Origin: Amphritea sp.
Lineage (GTDB): Bacteria > Pseudomonadota > Gammaproteobacteria > Pseudomonadales > Balneatricaceae
NCBI GenBank assembly: GCA_018067325.1
Contig: JAGPUU010000170.1
Span: 1 to 27,610, forward strand
Reading direction: 5' to 3'
DNA length: 27,610 bases
Positions 1 to 8,818 of this stretch are shown one piece after another; the stretch's first letter is position 1, and the number at the start of each line of letters is the position of its first letter. Made by a program: the position numbers and the translations under genes. A model generated the notes under the pieces. The model saw only the letters and a list, made by a program, of their open reading frames with translations, had not been told where the DNA came from and did not search any database.

Positions 1-49
1 TATGATTTTAAATAACTACCTAAGATAAAAAACAAATACGGCCTGTATA

Positions 50-79
50 TTGCTTGTATTTATATACGCTGTCTGTAAT
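50..79 (+). promoter_or_regulatory. possible sigma-70 promoter upstream of the first gene
   Basis: TTGCTT (50-55), an 18-base spacer and TGTAAT (74-79) form a passable -35/-10 pair about 45 bases before the start codon at 125. The spacer is AT-rich. This was found by eye only. If transcription begins here, the first two genes need not depend on an upstream secretion operon. Confidence 0.3.
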
Positions 80-124
80 GGAATTAGAGACAGTTCAAGA
101 CTAACCATCGGGGGAGGAAAAGCG

Positions 125-586
125 ATGAACAGCTTTTTCAATATCAACATGTTTAATTCACTGAAAGTATTACTGCTCTGCTTCTCAATGCAACTGATGC
201 AAACAGCAACTGCTACTGAAATTCTACCCGACACCACTCAGAATGAACTGAAGCAACAGTGGGGAATTCAGGTGATGTCATTGCGCCAATCTGCAGCCGG
301 CTACATGCTAGACTTTCGCTATAAAGTACTTGATCCGATTAAAGCCAAGAAAATTCTTGATCGCACTATCAAACCCCAACTTATCGTCTCCAGTAGTGGT
401 AATCATCTGCAAGTACCCGCCCCTTCGAAGATTGGCCCATTACGTCAATCATCAAGAGAGCCGAGATCAGACACCACTTATTTTATCTTCTTTGCTAATC
501 CTGGCCGGCAGGTACAAATCGGCGATGAAGTCAGTATCCAAATTGGAAAGTTGGAAATAGCAGGCTTAAAAGTCAGCAGTAGCTGA
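125..586 (+). CDS. small exported protein of unknown function
   Basis: A 153-residue protein. The ATG at 125 is chosen over an in-frame upstream start because GGGGGAGG lies just before it. The N-terminus has a hydrophobic segment (about residues 12-30) ending in a run of small residues and Thr-Ala-Thr-Glu, which looks like a Sec signal peptide, so the mature protein is probably periplasmic or secreted. The mature part is beta-rich by appearance, contains a RYKVLDP-type segment and ends in a GDEVSIQIG stretch. I do not recognise a named domain. The gene ends 16 bases before the protease gene and shares its strand, so the two are probably co-transcribed and may work together. The function is unknown. 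Confidence 0.75.
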   Translation: MNSFFNINMFNSLKVLLLCFSMQLMQTATATEILPDTTQNELKQQWGIQVMSLRQSAAGYMLDFRYKVLDPIKAKKILDRTIKPQLIVSSSGNHLQVPAPSKIGPLRQSSREPRSDTTYFIFFANPGRQVQIGDEVSIQIGKLEIAGLKVSSS

Positions 587-602
587 TGCTGGAGTTATCG
601 GC

Positions 603-2645
603 ATGAAAACGATTATGAGACCACTTGTAAGCCCAATCTGTCTTTCCGCAACACTGCTATTTTCGACCGTAGGTAGTGCTGCTGTCATTTCAGAAGAGCT
701 GCAATTACAACTGGACGCTACCGGCAGCTTTGACTCGATACCGGTTATATTACAGTTCAATAATCAAAGCACTAATCAGCGTACGCTTCGACAGATCCGA
801 ACTGCAATAAAGCAGCAATTAAAAGCAGATAGCAGTCTTACTAAAACCGAACGAAAACAGCTACGCAGGCTATTGCGCTCTGAGGTAATTCAATCACTTC
901 GGGGACAATTAAAAAATGCTCGAAAAGAACTAGATCCGTTATTAGACTTTTCTGCTCAAGGGCAGATCAAAGATCTTTGGTTGATAAACTCGGTAGCACT
1001 TACCCTGCCCGCTTATATGGTTGATGCGCTATCTCAGCTCCCTCAAGTCACATCTCTGAGAGCAGATTTGCAAACTTCAGCACCTGGACAAGCTTATACT
1101 CCTCCTTCAACACCTGAATGGAACGTAGAAAGCATCAATGTCCCGTCGCTATGGAGCCAGGGTATTACCGGCGACAATATAGTTGTGGCTGTGATTGACA
1201 CAGGGGTGGATGGCGAACATCCCGACCTTTCAAGCCGATTCCGTGGAGGCAGCAACGACTGGCTTGATATGCACAGCACCAGCACCAGCCCAATCGATGG
1301 ATTTGGACACGGTACCAACGTTACAGGGTTGATTCTGGGAGGAGACAGTTCCGGGACAGCTTTAGGCATGGCTCCAAATGCACAATGGATAGCAGCCCGA
1401 GTTTTTGACCGTACCGGTTATGGCTCACTCAGTGATCTACATGCCGGTTTACAGTGGGCACTTGACCCTGACGGTGATCCGGCTACCGATGATGCTCCAG
1501 ATATTGTAAATAATTCCTGGGGTTTGTTAGGCACAGTGGGCACCTGCCAAACAGAATTCCAGGCTGATATTCAGGCCTTAAAAGACTCCGATATTGCCGT
1601 TACATTCGCGGCAGGGAACTCCGGGCCCTATAGCAATAGCAGCTTAAGTCCGGCTAACCTTCCTGGCGTCATGTCAGTCGGCGCTCTGCAACAATACCCC
1701 GACGGAACACTGACCGTAGCCCGCAGCAGTAGCCGGGGCCCTTCTCCTTGTGATGTAAATTCTGTATTCCCTACTATCGCAGCTCCGGGTATAGATGTTC
1801 AAACTACGGGAATGTCATACGGTAGCGGGCAGCCGTATACCTAATGGGTAGGAGGTAGCTCTTTTGCAGTAGCTCATGTATCAGGCGTTATGGCTTTGCT
1901 GAAAAGCGCAGTCCCCGGAGCAACTGTCGCGCAACTAGAACAAGTTATTAATGAGACAGCTGCTGATATTGACACCCTGGGGCCCGATAATAATACCGGG
2001 TACGGCTTGGTCGATGCTCAAGCCGCTTATTTAAGGTTACTCGAACTGACCATTCCAGCAAATGCAGTACCTATCGGAGTCGCTGACGAATACAATGTAA
2101 AAGAATCCTCAAAACTTAGAGTCTCTTCAAGAAACGGGCTTCTCAGTAATGATATAGATGCTGATCATGATAGTTTGACCGCTCATTTGGTTCGGTTACC
2201 AAAAAAGGGGCGCTTACGCCTTAAAAGTAATGGCAGCTTTATCTACAAACACAAAAAGGATGCCCATACTGACACATTTGTATATGTCGTAAGTGATGGT
2301 CAGGCTTATAGTGAAGAGATTACTGTAACGCTTAATATCATTGATGATGATAAAGAAAACTCTCCCCCTTTAGCACTGAAAGACGTTATAAGGGTAAAAA
2401 AGAACACCTCATCTATTCTGGCAGTTCTCGCTAACGATAAAGATTCAGATGGTAATATTGATCCATCTACGGTAAAAATTGTTCGAAAACCGAATAAAAG
2501 AGGTAAAGTTTCAGTCAATGAAGACGGTACAATCGTCTATAAACCAGCTAAAGGTTTCCGAGGACGAGAAGTGTTCGAATACAGGGTATGGGATAAAATG
2601 GAGAAGCGCTCTAACGCTGCCAGAGTGGTGTTACGAGTAAAATAA
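603..2645 (+). pseudogene. subtilisin-like (S8) serine protease with Ig/cadherin-like C-terminal domains, interrupted by an in-frame TAA
   Basis: One reading frame of 680 codons is broken by TAA at 1842-1844 (codon 414); the same frame then continues open to 2645. Visible parts: signal peptide (about 1-27), an I9-like propeptide region (about 30-160), the S8 catalytic domain with Asp199 (VIDTGVD), His236 (GHGT) and oxyanion Asn339 (AAGNSGP), then after the stop Ser420 (GGSSFAVAH). Two tandem Ig/cadherin/VCBS-like domains follow (about 475-580 and 585-680). The stop falls six codons before the nucleophilic serine, so the first fragment cannot be an active protease. The proline normally found in the S-x-A-x-P-H motif is alanine here. 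A C-to-T change in CAA would create the stop, which suggests a recent loss. GGAG at 591-594 supports the start. The adjacent type II secretion genes make it a plausible former substrate. Confidence 0.85.
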
Positions 2646-2722
2646 AGCATCCATTAAAAGGTGTAACTGGCAGGAAGTCGGTTACTGACAACAGATGCTG
2701 AATACCGGGGGGTTACCAGCAG

Positions 2723-3829
2723 ATGACAATTAACAGCTCAACTTCCGGCCTATTCACTCAGAAAATCCGGAGAACTATTTCAGCACTGTCTAGCGCTATG
2801 AACTGGTGGTTAGGCCAGCTTGGTCAGATGCTGCCTGCAAGAATCAGAGCTGGATTAAAGCAGGATAATCTGTGTCTGCTTATTGAACTTCAAGACCACC
2901 AATTTAAAATCAGCACCGGTAAACAAAATTGGACCATTCAAGCACCCTGGGATAAAAGCTCACTGCCAGAGCCACTAAAACATGTAATTGCAAAAGCACA
3001 GAATGCAACACTATCACTGCCTGAAGATATGACATTGCAGACCCGTGTATCTGTGCCTCGTACCGCCAAAGACTTTATAAATAATGTAGTCCGTTTTGAA
3101 ATGGACCGTCTGACTCCTTTTAAGGCTGACCAGGTTTACTTCGATACTGGCTCCATTACAGATGAACCAGGCACCGAACAGTGCTGTGTCGAACTATACC
3201 TAGTACCTATAAACAAGCTGCAGACTGCTCTGGATCAATTGAATCAACTCGGTATAGCCCCAGACAGGGTAATCCCTCAGCAATTTCTTACCCATCAAGA
3301 CAGCATTAACCTTCTACCTAAATCTGATGAAACTTCGGTTCAAACCCGCTATCAACGTTTTCAAGTAGGGCTGAGTTGTATCAATCTACTCTTACTGATT
3401 ACCGTTATCACCCTGCCCCTTATAGATAAACAAACTCAGGTAGAACAACTCACTGAAGAGGTTAGCCAGCTACGTATTCAGGCCGAGCAAGTTTTTCAGA
3501 TTCGTGAAGAACGTCAAACACTGTTTGAACAACAGCAAAACTTTATCGAACTTAAACAACAACAAAGCTCCGTTCTAGCGATTATTGCAGAACTAACCCG
3601 AATATTACCCAATGAGGTATGGCTGAATAAAATATCGATGCAGGACAAGTCACTCCGTATTCAGGGAGAGGCTGGTAACGCATCAGAACTAATTGCTCTA
3701 CTGCAAAACTCAGGTCAACTGACCGATGTTAGTTTTTTTTCTCCGATCACCCAGAACCCCCGCTCAGGCAAAGAGCGCTTTATGATCTCAGCTCAGCAGA
3801 GTGCAGAGGGGGGGAATGCAATTGAATAA
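2723..3829 (+). CDS. gspL: type II secretion inner-membrane platform protein GspL (PilN-domain, Xps-like)
   Basis: A 368-residue bitopic protein. Residues about 45-200 form the cytoplasmic GspL/PilM-like part, including a FEMDRLTPFKADQVYFD segment typical of this family. One membrane segment lies at about 213-233. A Gln/Glu-rich coiled coil (about 236-285) is followed by a PilN-like periplasmic domain (about 285-360). GspL links the ATPase GspE to the inner-membrane platform. The order gspL-gspM-gspN-gspD matches the end of Xanthomonas xps-type operons. The E-K genes expected upstream are not in the window; instead the protease and a small exported gene sit there. It overlaps gspM by 14 bases. 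The ribosome site is weak (G-run at 2707-2712, 10 bases from ATG). Confidence 0.8.
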   Translation: MTINSSTSGLFTQKIRRTISALSSAMNWWLGQLGQMLPARIRAGLKQDNLCLLIELQDHQFKISTGKQNWTIQAPWDKSSLPEPLKHVIAKAQNATLSLPEDMTLQTRVSVPRTAKDFINNVVRFEMDRLTPFKADQVYFDTGSITDEPGTEQCCVELYLVPINKLQTALDQLNQLGIAPDRVIPQQFLTHQDSINLLPKSDETSVQTRYQRFQVGLSCINLLLLITVITLPLIDKQTQVEQLTEEVSQLRIQAEQVFQIREERQTLFEQQQNFIELKQQQSSVLAIIAELTRILPNEVWLNKISMQDKSLRIQGEAGNASELIALLQNSGQLTDVSFFSPITQNPRSGKERFMISAQQSAEGGNAIE

Positions 3830-4403
3830 GCAGCAACAGCGCTATTTGGCACTGGGTATACTGGCAGCAGCCCTGGTTCTTCTCTATCTGATTATTTTCG
3901 GCCCCGTCGTAAGTCGATATCAGCAAGCCAATGACAAGATTGAAACGCTTACATTTCAATTACAGCGCTATCAAAGATTAAATAATAGCCGCCCTCATGA
4001 AGAGCAACTGTTGCAGCAGGTTAATCAGGACTCGCCTTTAAGAGCCTACTTTCTTGAAGGAGAAACCCGCTCAGTTGTATCGGCTAAATTACAGCAACAT
4101 TTGAAGCAAATTATTGCAAAAACTGGTGGCCAGATCGTCAGCACTCAGGGTTTGCCTTCATCTCAAGGTAACGAGCAATTGCTTCGCAGCATCACGCTGA
4201 AAGTCCAGTATAAAGCGGGTATTGATCAGCTTAAAGAGCTTCTCTTTGCACTGGAAACCAGCAAACCGGGTCTCTATGTTGAAAATCTGAGCATTAGCTC
4301 TACACCGATACGAAACTCAAGCTATGCTCGCAAGCAGGTATTACCGCCACTAAACATCAAGTTTAATCTGACCGGCTACACCACAGGTAGGGATACGTTA
4401 TGA
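3816..4403 (+). CDS. gspM: type II secretion protein GspM (GspMb / PilO-like)
   Basis: A 195-residue protein with one N-terminal membrane segment (about 11-30), a short coiled coil (about 32-60) and a ferredoxin-like periplasmic domain carrying the GspMb-type LRAYFLEG segment. It pairs with GspL in the inner-membrane platform. The ATG at 3816 is preferred to an in-frame GTG at 3801 because the GAGGGGGG run lies directly before it. It overlaps the end of gspL by 14 bases and the start of the next gene by ATGA, indicating translational coupling. Confidence 0.8.
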   Translation: MQLNKQQQRYLALGILAAALVLLYLIIFGPVVSRYQQANDKIETLTFQLQRYQRLNNSRPHEEQLLQQVNQDSPLRAYFLEGETRSVVSAKLQQHLKQIIAKTGGQIVSTQGLPSSQGNEQLLRSITLKVQYKAGIDQLKELLFALETSKPGLYVENLSISSTPIRNSSYARKQVLPPLNIKFNLTGYTTGRDTL

Positions 4404-4996
4404 ACGCATTACATTACCTAACCCGATTAACTATGCTGCAGCTGGTAGTGATGGCTCTATTAATAATAGTTCTGCTAATCCAGCTAATGATTCCAACGTC
4501 AGGGCCGAAGACTTTAGCTACCGGGCTATTAACAGATCAGTCGTCACTCCCCGAGCTTCAATCACTTCCAGATTCTGAGCTGAAAATTGAACAGTTTGAA
4601 GAGATCAGTGAACGGCCACTGTTTTATTCGACCCGTAAACCGCAGGAGATAAGCACTGCGATGACTGCCACCCGAAGACCCAACCGTACACCTGAGCAAG
4701 ACTGGGTTCTTACAGGGATTATTCTCAATGGTGAAGATAATAGAGCTCTATTCAATGCTATCGGCAAGAAGAACCACGAATCATTAAAGAACGGAATGAA
4801 ACTAAGTGGCTGGACTCTCGACGAAATCACTCCGGACAGCGTAACCTTCAGCAATAACGGGCGAGAAATAAATATGCAGCTTATTAAGCCCTCAGCACCA
4901 AACTCAAGGCGAACACAAAGTAGTAAAAGATCATCTTCACTTTTTATTAACCAGAGTCAGTATGGCAAAGTCGTTCGTCCATTGGACAATCAGTAG
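4400..4996 (+). CDS. type II secretion GspN/GspC-like protein (XpsN type)
   Basis: A 198-residue protein with an N-terminal membrane anchor (about 13-31), a linker and a homology-region-like domain beginning near the FEEISERPLFYSTRKP segment, which is characteristic of XpsN/GspN proteins. The domain (about 95-165) resembles the GspC HR domain, which contacts the N-terminal domains of the secretin. The basic Ser/Arg-rich tail (about 165-180) is probably flexible. The start overlaps the gspM stop as ATGA, and gspD begins 12 bases after the end. The name is ambiguous between GspC and GspN because Xps-type systems label it N. Confidence 0.7.
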   Translation: MNALHYLTRLTMLQLVVMALLIIVLLIQLMIPTSGPKTLATGLLTDQSSLPELQSLPDSELKIEQFEEISERPLFYSTRKPQEISTAMTATRRPNRTPEQDWVLTGIILNGEDNRALFNAIGKKNHESLKNGMKLSGWTLDEITPDSVTFSNNGREINMQLIKPSAPNSRRTQSSKRSSSLFINQSQYGKVVRPLDNQ

Positions 4997-5008
4997 CAGG
5001 AGAATTTG

Positions 5009-7138
5009 ATGCGCAACATATGTTTATGGAAAGTTATGCCTCTACTGGTCACCATGCTGGGCCTGACCGGTTGTAATAGCTCACCTATTTATAGCGATGA
5101 AGGCCTCACACCGAATCAGCCGGTTGGTCAGATCATTAATCAACGCAACAGGTCTCAGAAAAACGCAGATACTAAGGCTAATGCTACAAGCTATTCAAAC
5201 GAACAGGCGCAGGCAACTGCAAACCTAACATCATCAGAGCGACGTTTTGAACTTGTTTCTGAAGCTCGCCCTATGATTACCCAAAGCAAATCCAGGGGAG
5301 TTGACAGTAGTGAAGGTAATATCACCCTCAACTTTAACGATACCGATATACATGAAGTAGCAAAAACGATTCTCGGAGATATACTTAACCGTAATTACGC
5401 TATCAATGAAGCGGTTAACATCAAAGTATCTCTGCATACCAGCCAACCACTTAATCGTGATGCTCTGATTCCAACCTTAGATTCTCTGTTATTTATGCAC
5501 GACGCAGTACTCAGGGATAATGGCCACCTGATTGAGATCATGCCCAAAAGTAATACGCTGGCAGGTGGCGCGCCACAGCTGAAGCTTCGCAATGATCAGG
5601 GCTTCCAAACACTGGTTACTCCATTACGTTATATCTCGGCTAAGGAGATGGAGAAGATCCTTAAAGCCGTCGCATCTGAGGGCGCCAGAATCACCGTCGA
5701 TGAGCCCCATAACCTTCTGCTAATATCAGGTGCCCGAACAGAACTGAATACCCTGCTAACCACCATAGAAACTTTTGATGTCAACCAACTGAGAGGAATG
5801 TCAATTGGCCTATTCCGCTTACAGTCTGTCGATACCCGCACTATTCTTGCTGAACTTGAAAACGTATTCGGTGACAACTCTTCAGGGCCAATGGCTGGAC
5901 TGGTTAAGTTTGTGCCGATCGAACGACTCAATACCGTTATGGTTATTACACCACAACCCCAATATCTTAAAAGCGCTCGGCAGTGGATTGAACGGCTAGA
6001 CCGGATGGATAATCTGGCCAGTTCTTCGTTACATGTCTATAAGGTTAAATACGGAAAAGCTGAACATCTCGCCAGCATGCTTGATCAGCTTTTTGAAGGC
6101 CAGAGTGCTAGAACAACTAACCAGAACCGAAGTCAGGGTAACGGCCCTCGCTCTCCATCTCCAACCACAGCGGCAGCAACCGCAACAGGTTCTGCAAATG
6201 CATTGATTAGCAGCCAGGGACGTCTGACACCACTCCCCAGTCAGACATCACTGTCAAACCTTGGAGAGATCAGCATTATTGCTGACAAGGAGAACAACTC
6301 CTTACTGGTGCTTGCAACCCAGGCGGACTATGGCGTTGTAGAGTTAGCGCTACAGAAGCTCGATGTTCTACCCCAACAGGTATTAGTAGAAGCAACTATT
6401 GTTGAAGTAAAGCTCTCTGGAGATCTGAAGTATGGTATCGACTGGTTCTTTAAAAACGGTTTTGGTAACGGTGATACTGGCAAAGGGTCACTTACCAGTT
6501 CACAAAGCTCTACCGGGTTCAAATATCAGGTATTAGACAGACTAAACAACCCTCTGGCACTGTTAACCGCACTAGCATCAGATAGTAGAATCAATGTCAT
6601 ATCTTCACCCTCACTAATGGTACTGGATAACCAATCTGCCTCTATTAAAGTGGGAGACCAAGTGCCAATTTCCACTTCTGAAACAACCAATACCTCAAAT
6701 AACACCGGTAACCTTATAACAACCTCTGTGCAGTATCGGGATACAGGTGTTTTGCTTGAAGTTACCCCACAGATCAAAGATGGCGGAATGGTCGTTCTTG
6801 AAATCAATCAGGATGTTAGTGACGCTTCAGTAACTACCTCATCGGGTATCCAGTCACCCACCATCAATCAGCGCCAAATTAAAACCACTGTCGCCGTTCA
6901 AAGCGGAGAAACACTAGTTTTAGGCGGTCTGATTAGAGAAAACAAAGACCTGGGTGATGCAGGCGTTCCCGGGTTAAAGAATGTGCCGGGGCTTGGATTC
7001 TTATTTGGATCGACAAGTAAAACCAGTCGTCGTACCGAACTGGTCGTCATGATCACACCAACAACAATCAAAAACAGGAACCAGGCTCGAGAAGTTACCG
7101 AAGAGTTTAAACGACAGATGAAGGCGCTCAAACTCTGA
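5009..7138 (+). CDS. gspD: type II secretion outer-membrane secretin GspD, lipoprotein form
   Basis: A 709-residue secretin that forms the outer-membrane channel. The signal peptide ends in LTGC with Cys22 as the lipidation site; lipidated GspD is a feature of the Xps branch. N0/N1-type domains start near residue 105 (ITLNFNDTDIHEV), with repeated N domains to about 360. A Ser/Thr/Asn-rich insert at about 365-415 precedes the last N domain. The C-terminal secretin domain (about 455-700) ends with the family signature VPGLKNVPGLGFLFG and TELVVMITP. The ATG at 5009 is preferred over a TTG one codon earlier because AGGAGA lies 5-6 bases upstream. It is the last gene of the operon, with a strong terminator about 75 bases after the stop. 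Confidence 0.93.
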   Translation: MRNICLWKVMPLLVTMLGLTGCNSSPIYSDEGLTPNQPVGQIINQRNRSQKNADTKANATSYSNEQAQATANLTSSERRFELVSEARPMITQSKSRGVDSSEGNITLNFNDTDIHEVAKTILGDILNRNYAINEAVNIKVSLHTSQPLNRDALIPTLDSLLFMHDAVLRDNGHLIEIMPKSNTLAGGAPQLKLRNDQGFQTLVTPLRYISAKEMEKILKAVASEGARITVDEPHNLLLISGARTELNTLLTTIETFDVNQLRGMSIGLFRLQSVDTRTILAELENVFGDNSSGPMAGLVKFVPIERLNTVMVITPQPQYLKSARQWIERLDRMDNLASSSLHVYKVKYGKAEHLASMLDQLFEGQSARTTNQNRSQGNGPRSPSPTTAAATATGSANALISSQGRLTPLPSQTSLSNLGEISIIADKENNSLLVLATQADYGVVELALQKLDVLPQQVLVEATIVEVKLSGDLKYGIDWFFKNGFGNGDTGKGSLTSSQSSTGFKYQVLDRLNNPLALLTALASDSRINVISSPSLMVLDNQSASIKVGDQVPISTSETTNTSNNTGNLITTSVQYRDTGVLLEVTPQIKDGGMVVLEINQDVSDASVTTSSGIQSPTINQRQIKTTVAVQSGETLVLGGLIRENKDLGDAGVPGLKNVPGLGFLFGSTSKTSRRTELVVMITPTTIKNRNQAREVTEEFKRQMKALKL

Positions 7139-7211
7139 AGAATAAAATGACCTGAAACAGATAACAGCTTCGGGAGGCTTTTATAATTTATGCTCAACAA
7201 TCATGTTCAAT

Positions 7212-7239
7212 AAAAAGCCGGGCAAACGCCCGGCTTTTT
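7212..7239. terminator. bidirectional rho-independent terminator
   Basis: Perfect 12-bp inverted repeat, AAAAAGCCGGGC and GCCCGGCTTTTT, around the loop AAAC. The A-run on one side and T-run on the other let it work in both directions. It ends both the secretion operon (plus) and the sigma/anti-sigma operon (minus), which converge here. Confidence 0.93.
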
Positions 7240-7260
7240 ATCTCTTATAAATAAGTAAAA

Positions 7261-7476
7261 TCAACGCCAGCCTTGCTGCCAACAACCACTATCTTTCAGT
7301 TGCTGCCAGGGAAGCACCTGCTGACGATGAGTCAGCACCGCTTCTAACACGCACTGCTGCACAACACCCTCTTCGTCTCTTATGAGCTCTGTCACCAGAA
7401 AATGTTTCTCCCGATTTTGAGGGCTAACCGCTGTCCATTTACTCAGATTCAGCTTATTGGGATTCAACTGGTTCAT
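7261..7476 (-). CDS. small Trp-rich conserved protein (TIGR02450 family)
   Basis: A 71-residue protein with the family pattern NPxKLxLSKWTAVxPQNxEKHFLV near the N-terminus and several Trp residues. The function of the family is not known. It starts 13 bases after the anti-sigma gene on the same strand with no terminator between, so it is probably co-transcribed with rpoE and chrR and under the same control. I see no clear ribosome site before the ATG. Confidence 0.8.
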   Translation of the reverse strand: MNQLNPNKLNLSKWTAVSPQNREKHFLVTELIRDEEGVVQQCVLEAVLTHRQQVLPWQQLKDSGCWQQGWR

Positions 7477-7489
7477 AATAAAATACTTA

Positions 7490-8137
7490 TTAGAATCCGG
7501 TTATTGGCTGAACCAATTTACCAAACAATGTGGTAAATCGCAGCGGCGCATCGGTTGCAATCAAACAGATACAGTCCTCTTCACTATCCACCAGCGGTTG
7601 ATGCTCTATCTGATCATCCAGATCAGCAACATCACCCCGGCAGAACCGCCCTACTTCATCTGAAAACGAACCCCGCAAGACCATTGTCAGCTCATTACCA
7701 TCGTGGGTATGGGCCAGCATCGACTTACCCGGGGCTATTCTCAACAAACGCGAAACCCCACGACCTTCCCAAGGCATATCATAGTACGCTACGCCCGGAA
7801 CGATACGCTTCCATTCAAGCTGATCCAGAGAGCCATCAATATAGTCGCTCAAAGGTACCGGGATCTCCGGGTCACGTTTAACAGGCGCCAGAGTCACTGT
7901 TTCAGGTGGCTGGTCATCCAGTTGTGATAGTAGGTTGGCCAGCATAGTGTCACCTACCTTCTCAGAGTCAAGGGACTCAAGCAGTGCTCCACCAAGGGCA
8001 TCATTAGCCTCTGCCAGTTGACGACACTGGTCACAAATAGAAATATGTGTCGCTACCACCAGCGCCATTCCCTGAGACAGAGCGCCTGCGGAGTAGCTAA
8101 TAAGGGTTGCATCATCCAGATGGTGATTAATGTTCAT
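7490..8137 (-). CDS. chrR: ChrR-type zinc- and cupin-containing anti-sigma factor
   Basis: A 215-residue protein that should hold the neighbouring sigma factor inactive until a singlet-oxygen-type signal arrives. The zinc anti-sigma domain has His6, His31, Cys35 and Cys38, the same numbers as the published Rhodobacter sphaeroides ChrR ligands when the ATG at 8137 is used. That ATG has GGGGAGG five bases upstream, so it is preferred to an in-frame GTG at 8143. The C-terminal cupin (about 100-200) has His143, His145, Glu149 and His179 in the metal-site pattern, plus Cys189 and Cys191. The gene overlaps the sigma gene end by 11 bases, as expected for a stoichiometric pair. Confidence 0.92.
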   Translation of the reverse strand: MNINHHLDDATLISYSAGALSQGMALVVATHISICDQCRQLAEANDALGGALLESLDSEKVGDTMLANLLSQLDDQPPETVTLAPVKRDPEIPVPLSDYIDGSLDQLEWKRIVPGVAYYDMPWEGRGVSRLLRIAPGKSMLAHTHDGNELTMVLRGSFSDEVGRFCRGDVADLDDQIEHQPLVDSEEDCICLIATDAPLRFTTLFGKLVQPITGF

Positions 8138-8729
8138 ACTCACCTCCCCAGATCTGCTTCAATTTCTCTGATGCCAGACGAATCCTGGACTTAACACTCC
8201 CCAAAGGGATATCGAGACGGCTGGCGATGTCACCATGTGACCGCCCTTCGAAATATGACATATAGATAACCTGTGACTGTTTTTCCGGTAGTAAACTTAT
8301 TGCCTTCGCTACACGATCAGACAGTACTTCTTGTTCACCCTGGCCTGGTTCTGCAGCGGTGTCACTCCATTCTTCCAGACTATATAGGGGGTATTTCTGT
8401 TTACGCATCCAGTCAATACTCTGGTTACGCGCTAATCTGAATATCCAGGTGCTGGCAGCAGCTTTCTCCGGGTGATACATATGCGCCTTGCGCCATATAG
8501 AAAGCATCACTTCCTGGGTCACCTCTTCAGCAGCTCCGCCATTTACCCCAAGACGGACAATATAGGCCTTTACCTTGGGAGCAAAATGATGAAACAACCT
8601 GGCATAAACCCGCTTATCGGCATTCTCTGACAAGCTGGCCAACAGATCGCTCCAATCAGAACTGGCCATATCGGCCTGGCTGATTTGTACGATATTTTCC
8701 AAATCTTCACCCGGTGGTCTGTTATTCAT
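8127..8729 (-). CDS. rpoE: ECF sigma factor, RpoE/ECF11 type paired with ChrR
   Basis: A 200-residue sigma factor with region 2 (about 35-115, including FAPKVKAYIVRLG and WIFRLARNQSIDWMRK) and region 4 (about 145-195, with LPEKQSQVIYMSYFEGRSHGDIA and an HTH ending GSVKSRIRLA). The cognate anti-sigma gene follows with overlap. The start is uncertain: ATG at 8729 gives 200 residues, but Met21 at 8669 aligns better with the short N-terminus of Rhodobacter RpoE, and the predicted promoter would place the transcription start on the 8729 ATG. The first 20 residues are therefore either translated from a leaderless mRNA or are not coding. Autoregulation is likely from that upstream element. Confidence 0.9.
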   Translation of the reverse strand: MNNRPPGEDLENIVQISQADMASSDWSDLLASLSENADKRVYARLFHHFAPKVKAYIVRLGVNGGAAEEVTQEVMLSIWRKAHMYHPEKAAASTWIFRLARNQSIDWMRKQKYPLYSLEEWSDTAAEPGQGEQEVLSDRVAKAISLLPEKQSQVIYMSYFEGRSHGDIASRLDIPLGSVKSRIRLASEKLKQIWGGEYEH

Positions 8730-8734
8730 ATAGG

Positions 8735-8765
8735 CCTATACGTATTAATTGATATACCCGGATCA
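8735..8765 (-). promoter_or_regulatory. predicted RpoE (ECF11) promoter of the rpoE-chrR operon
   Basis: On the minus strand, TGATCC (8765-8760), a 19-base spacer and TATAGG (8740-8735). As I recall it, the Rhodobacter RpoE promoter is TGATCC, 18 bases, then a TA-starting -10; the spacer here is one base longer. The -10 lies within a 12-bp palindrome, TATAGGCCTATA (8729-8740), that reaches the annotated start codon. Confidence 0.6.
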
Positions 8766-8818
8766 CTAAGTTTTAAAAAAATAATTACGCTGTAAGCTGT
8801 TATGCACAAAAGAAATTG

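Noticed and set aside
1842..1844. Programmed readthrough or recoding at the protease TAA
   Set aside because: TAA is the least suited stop for recoding, and I see no stem-loop or known readthrough context after it. A nonsense mutation is simpler.
7555..7927. Plus-strand open frames within chrR
   Set aside because: They are shadows of the well-supported anti-sigma gene; their composition is low in recognisable protein features.
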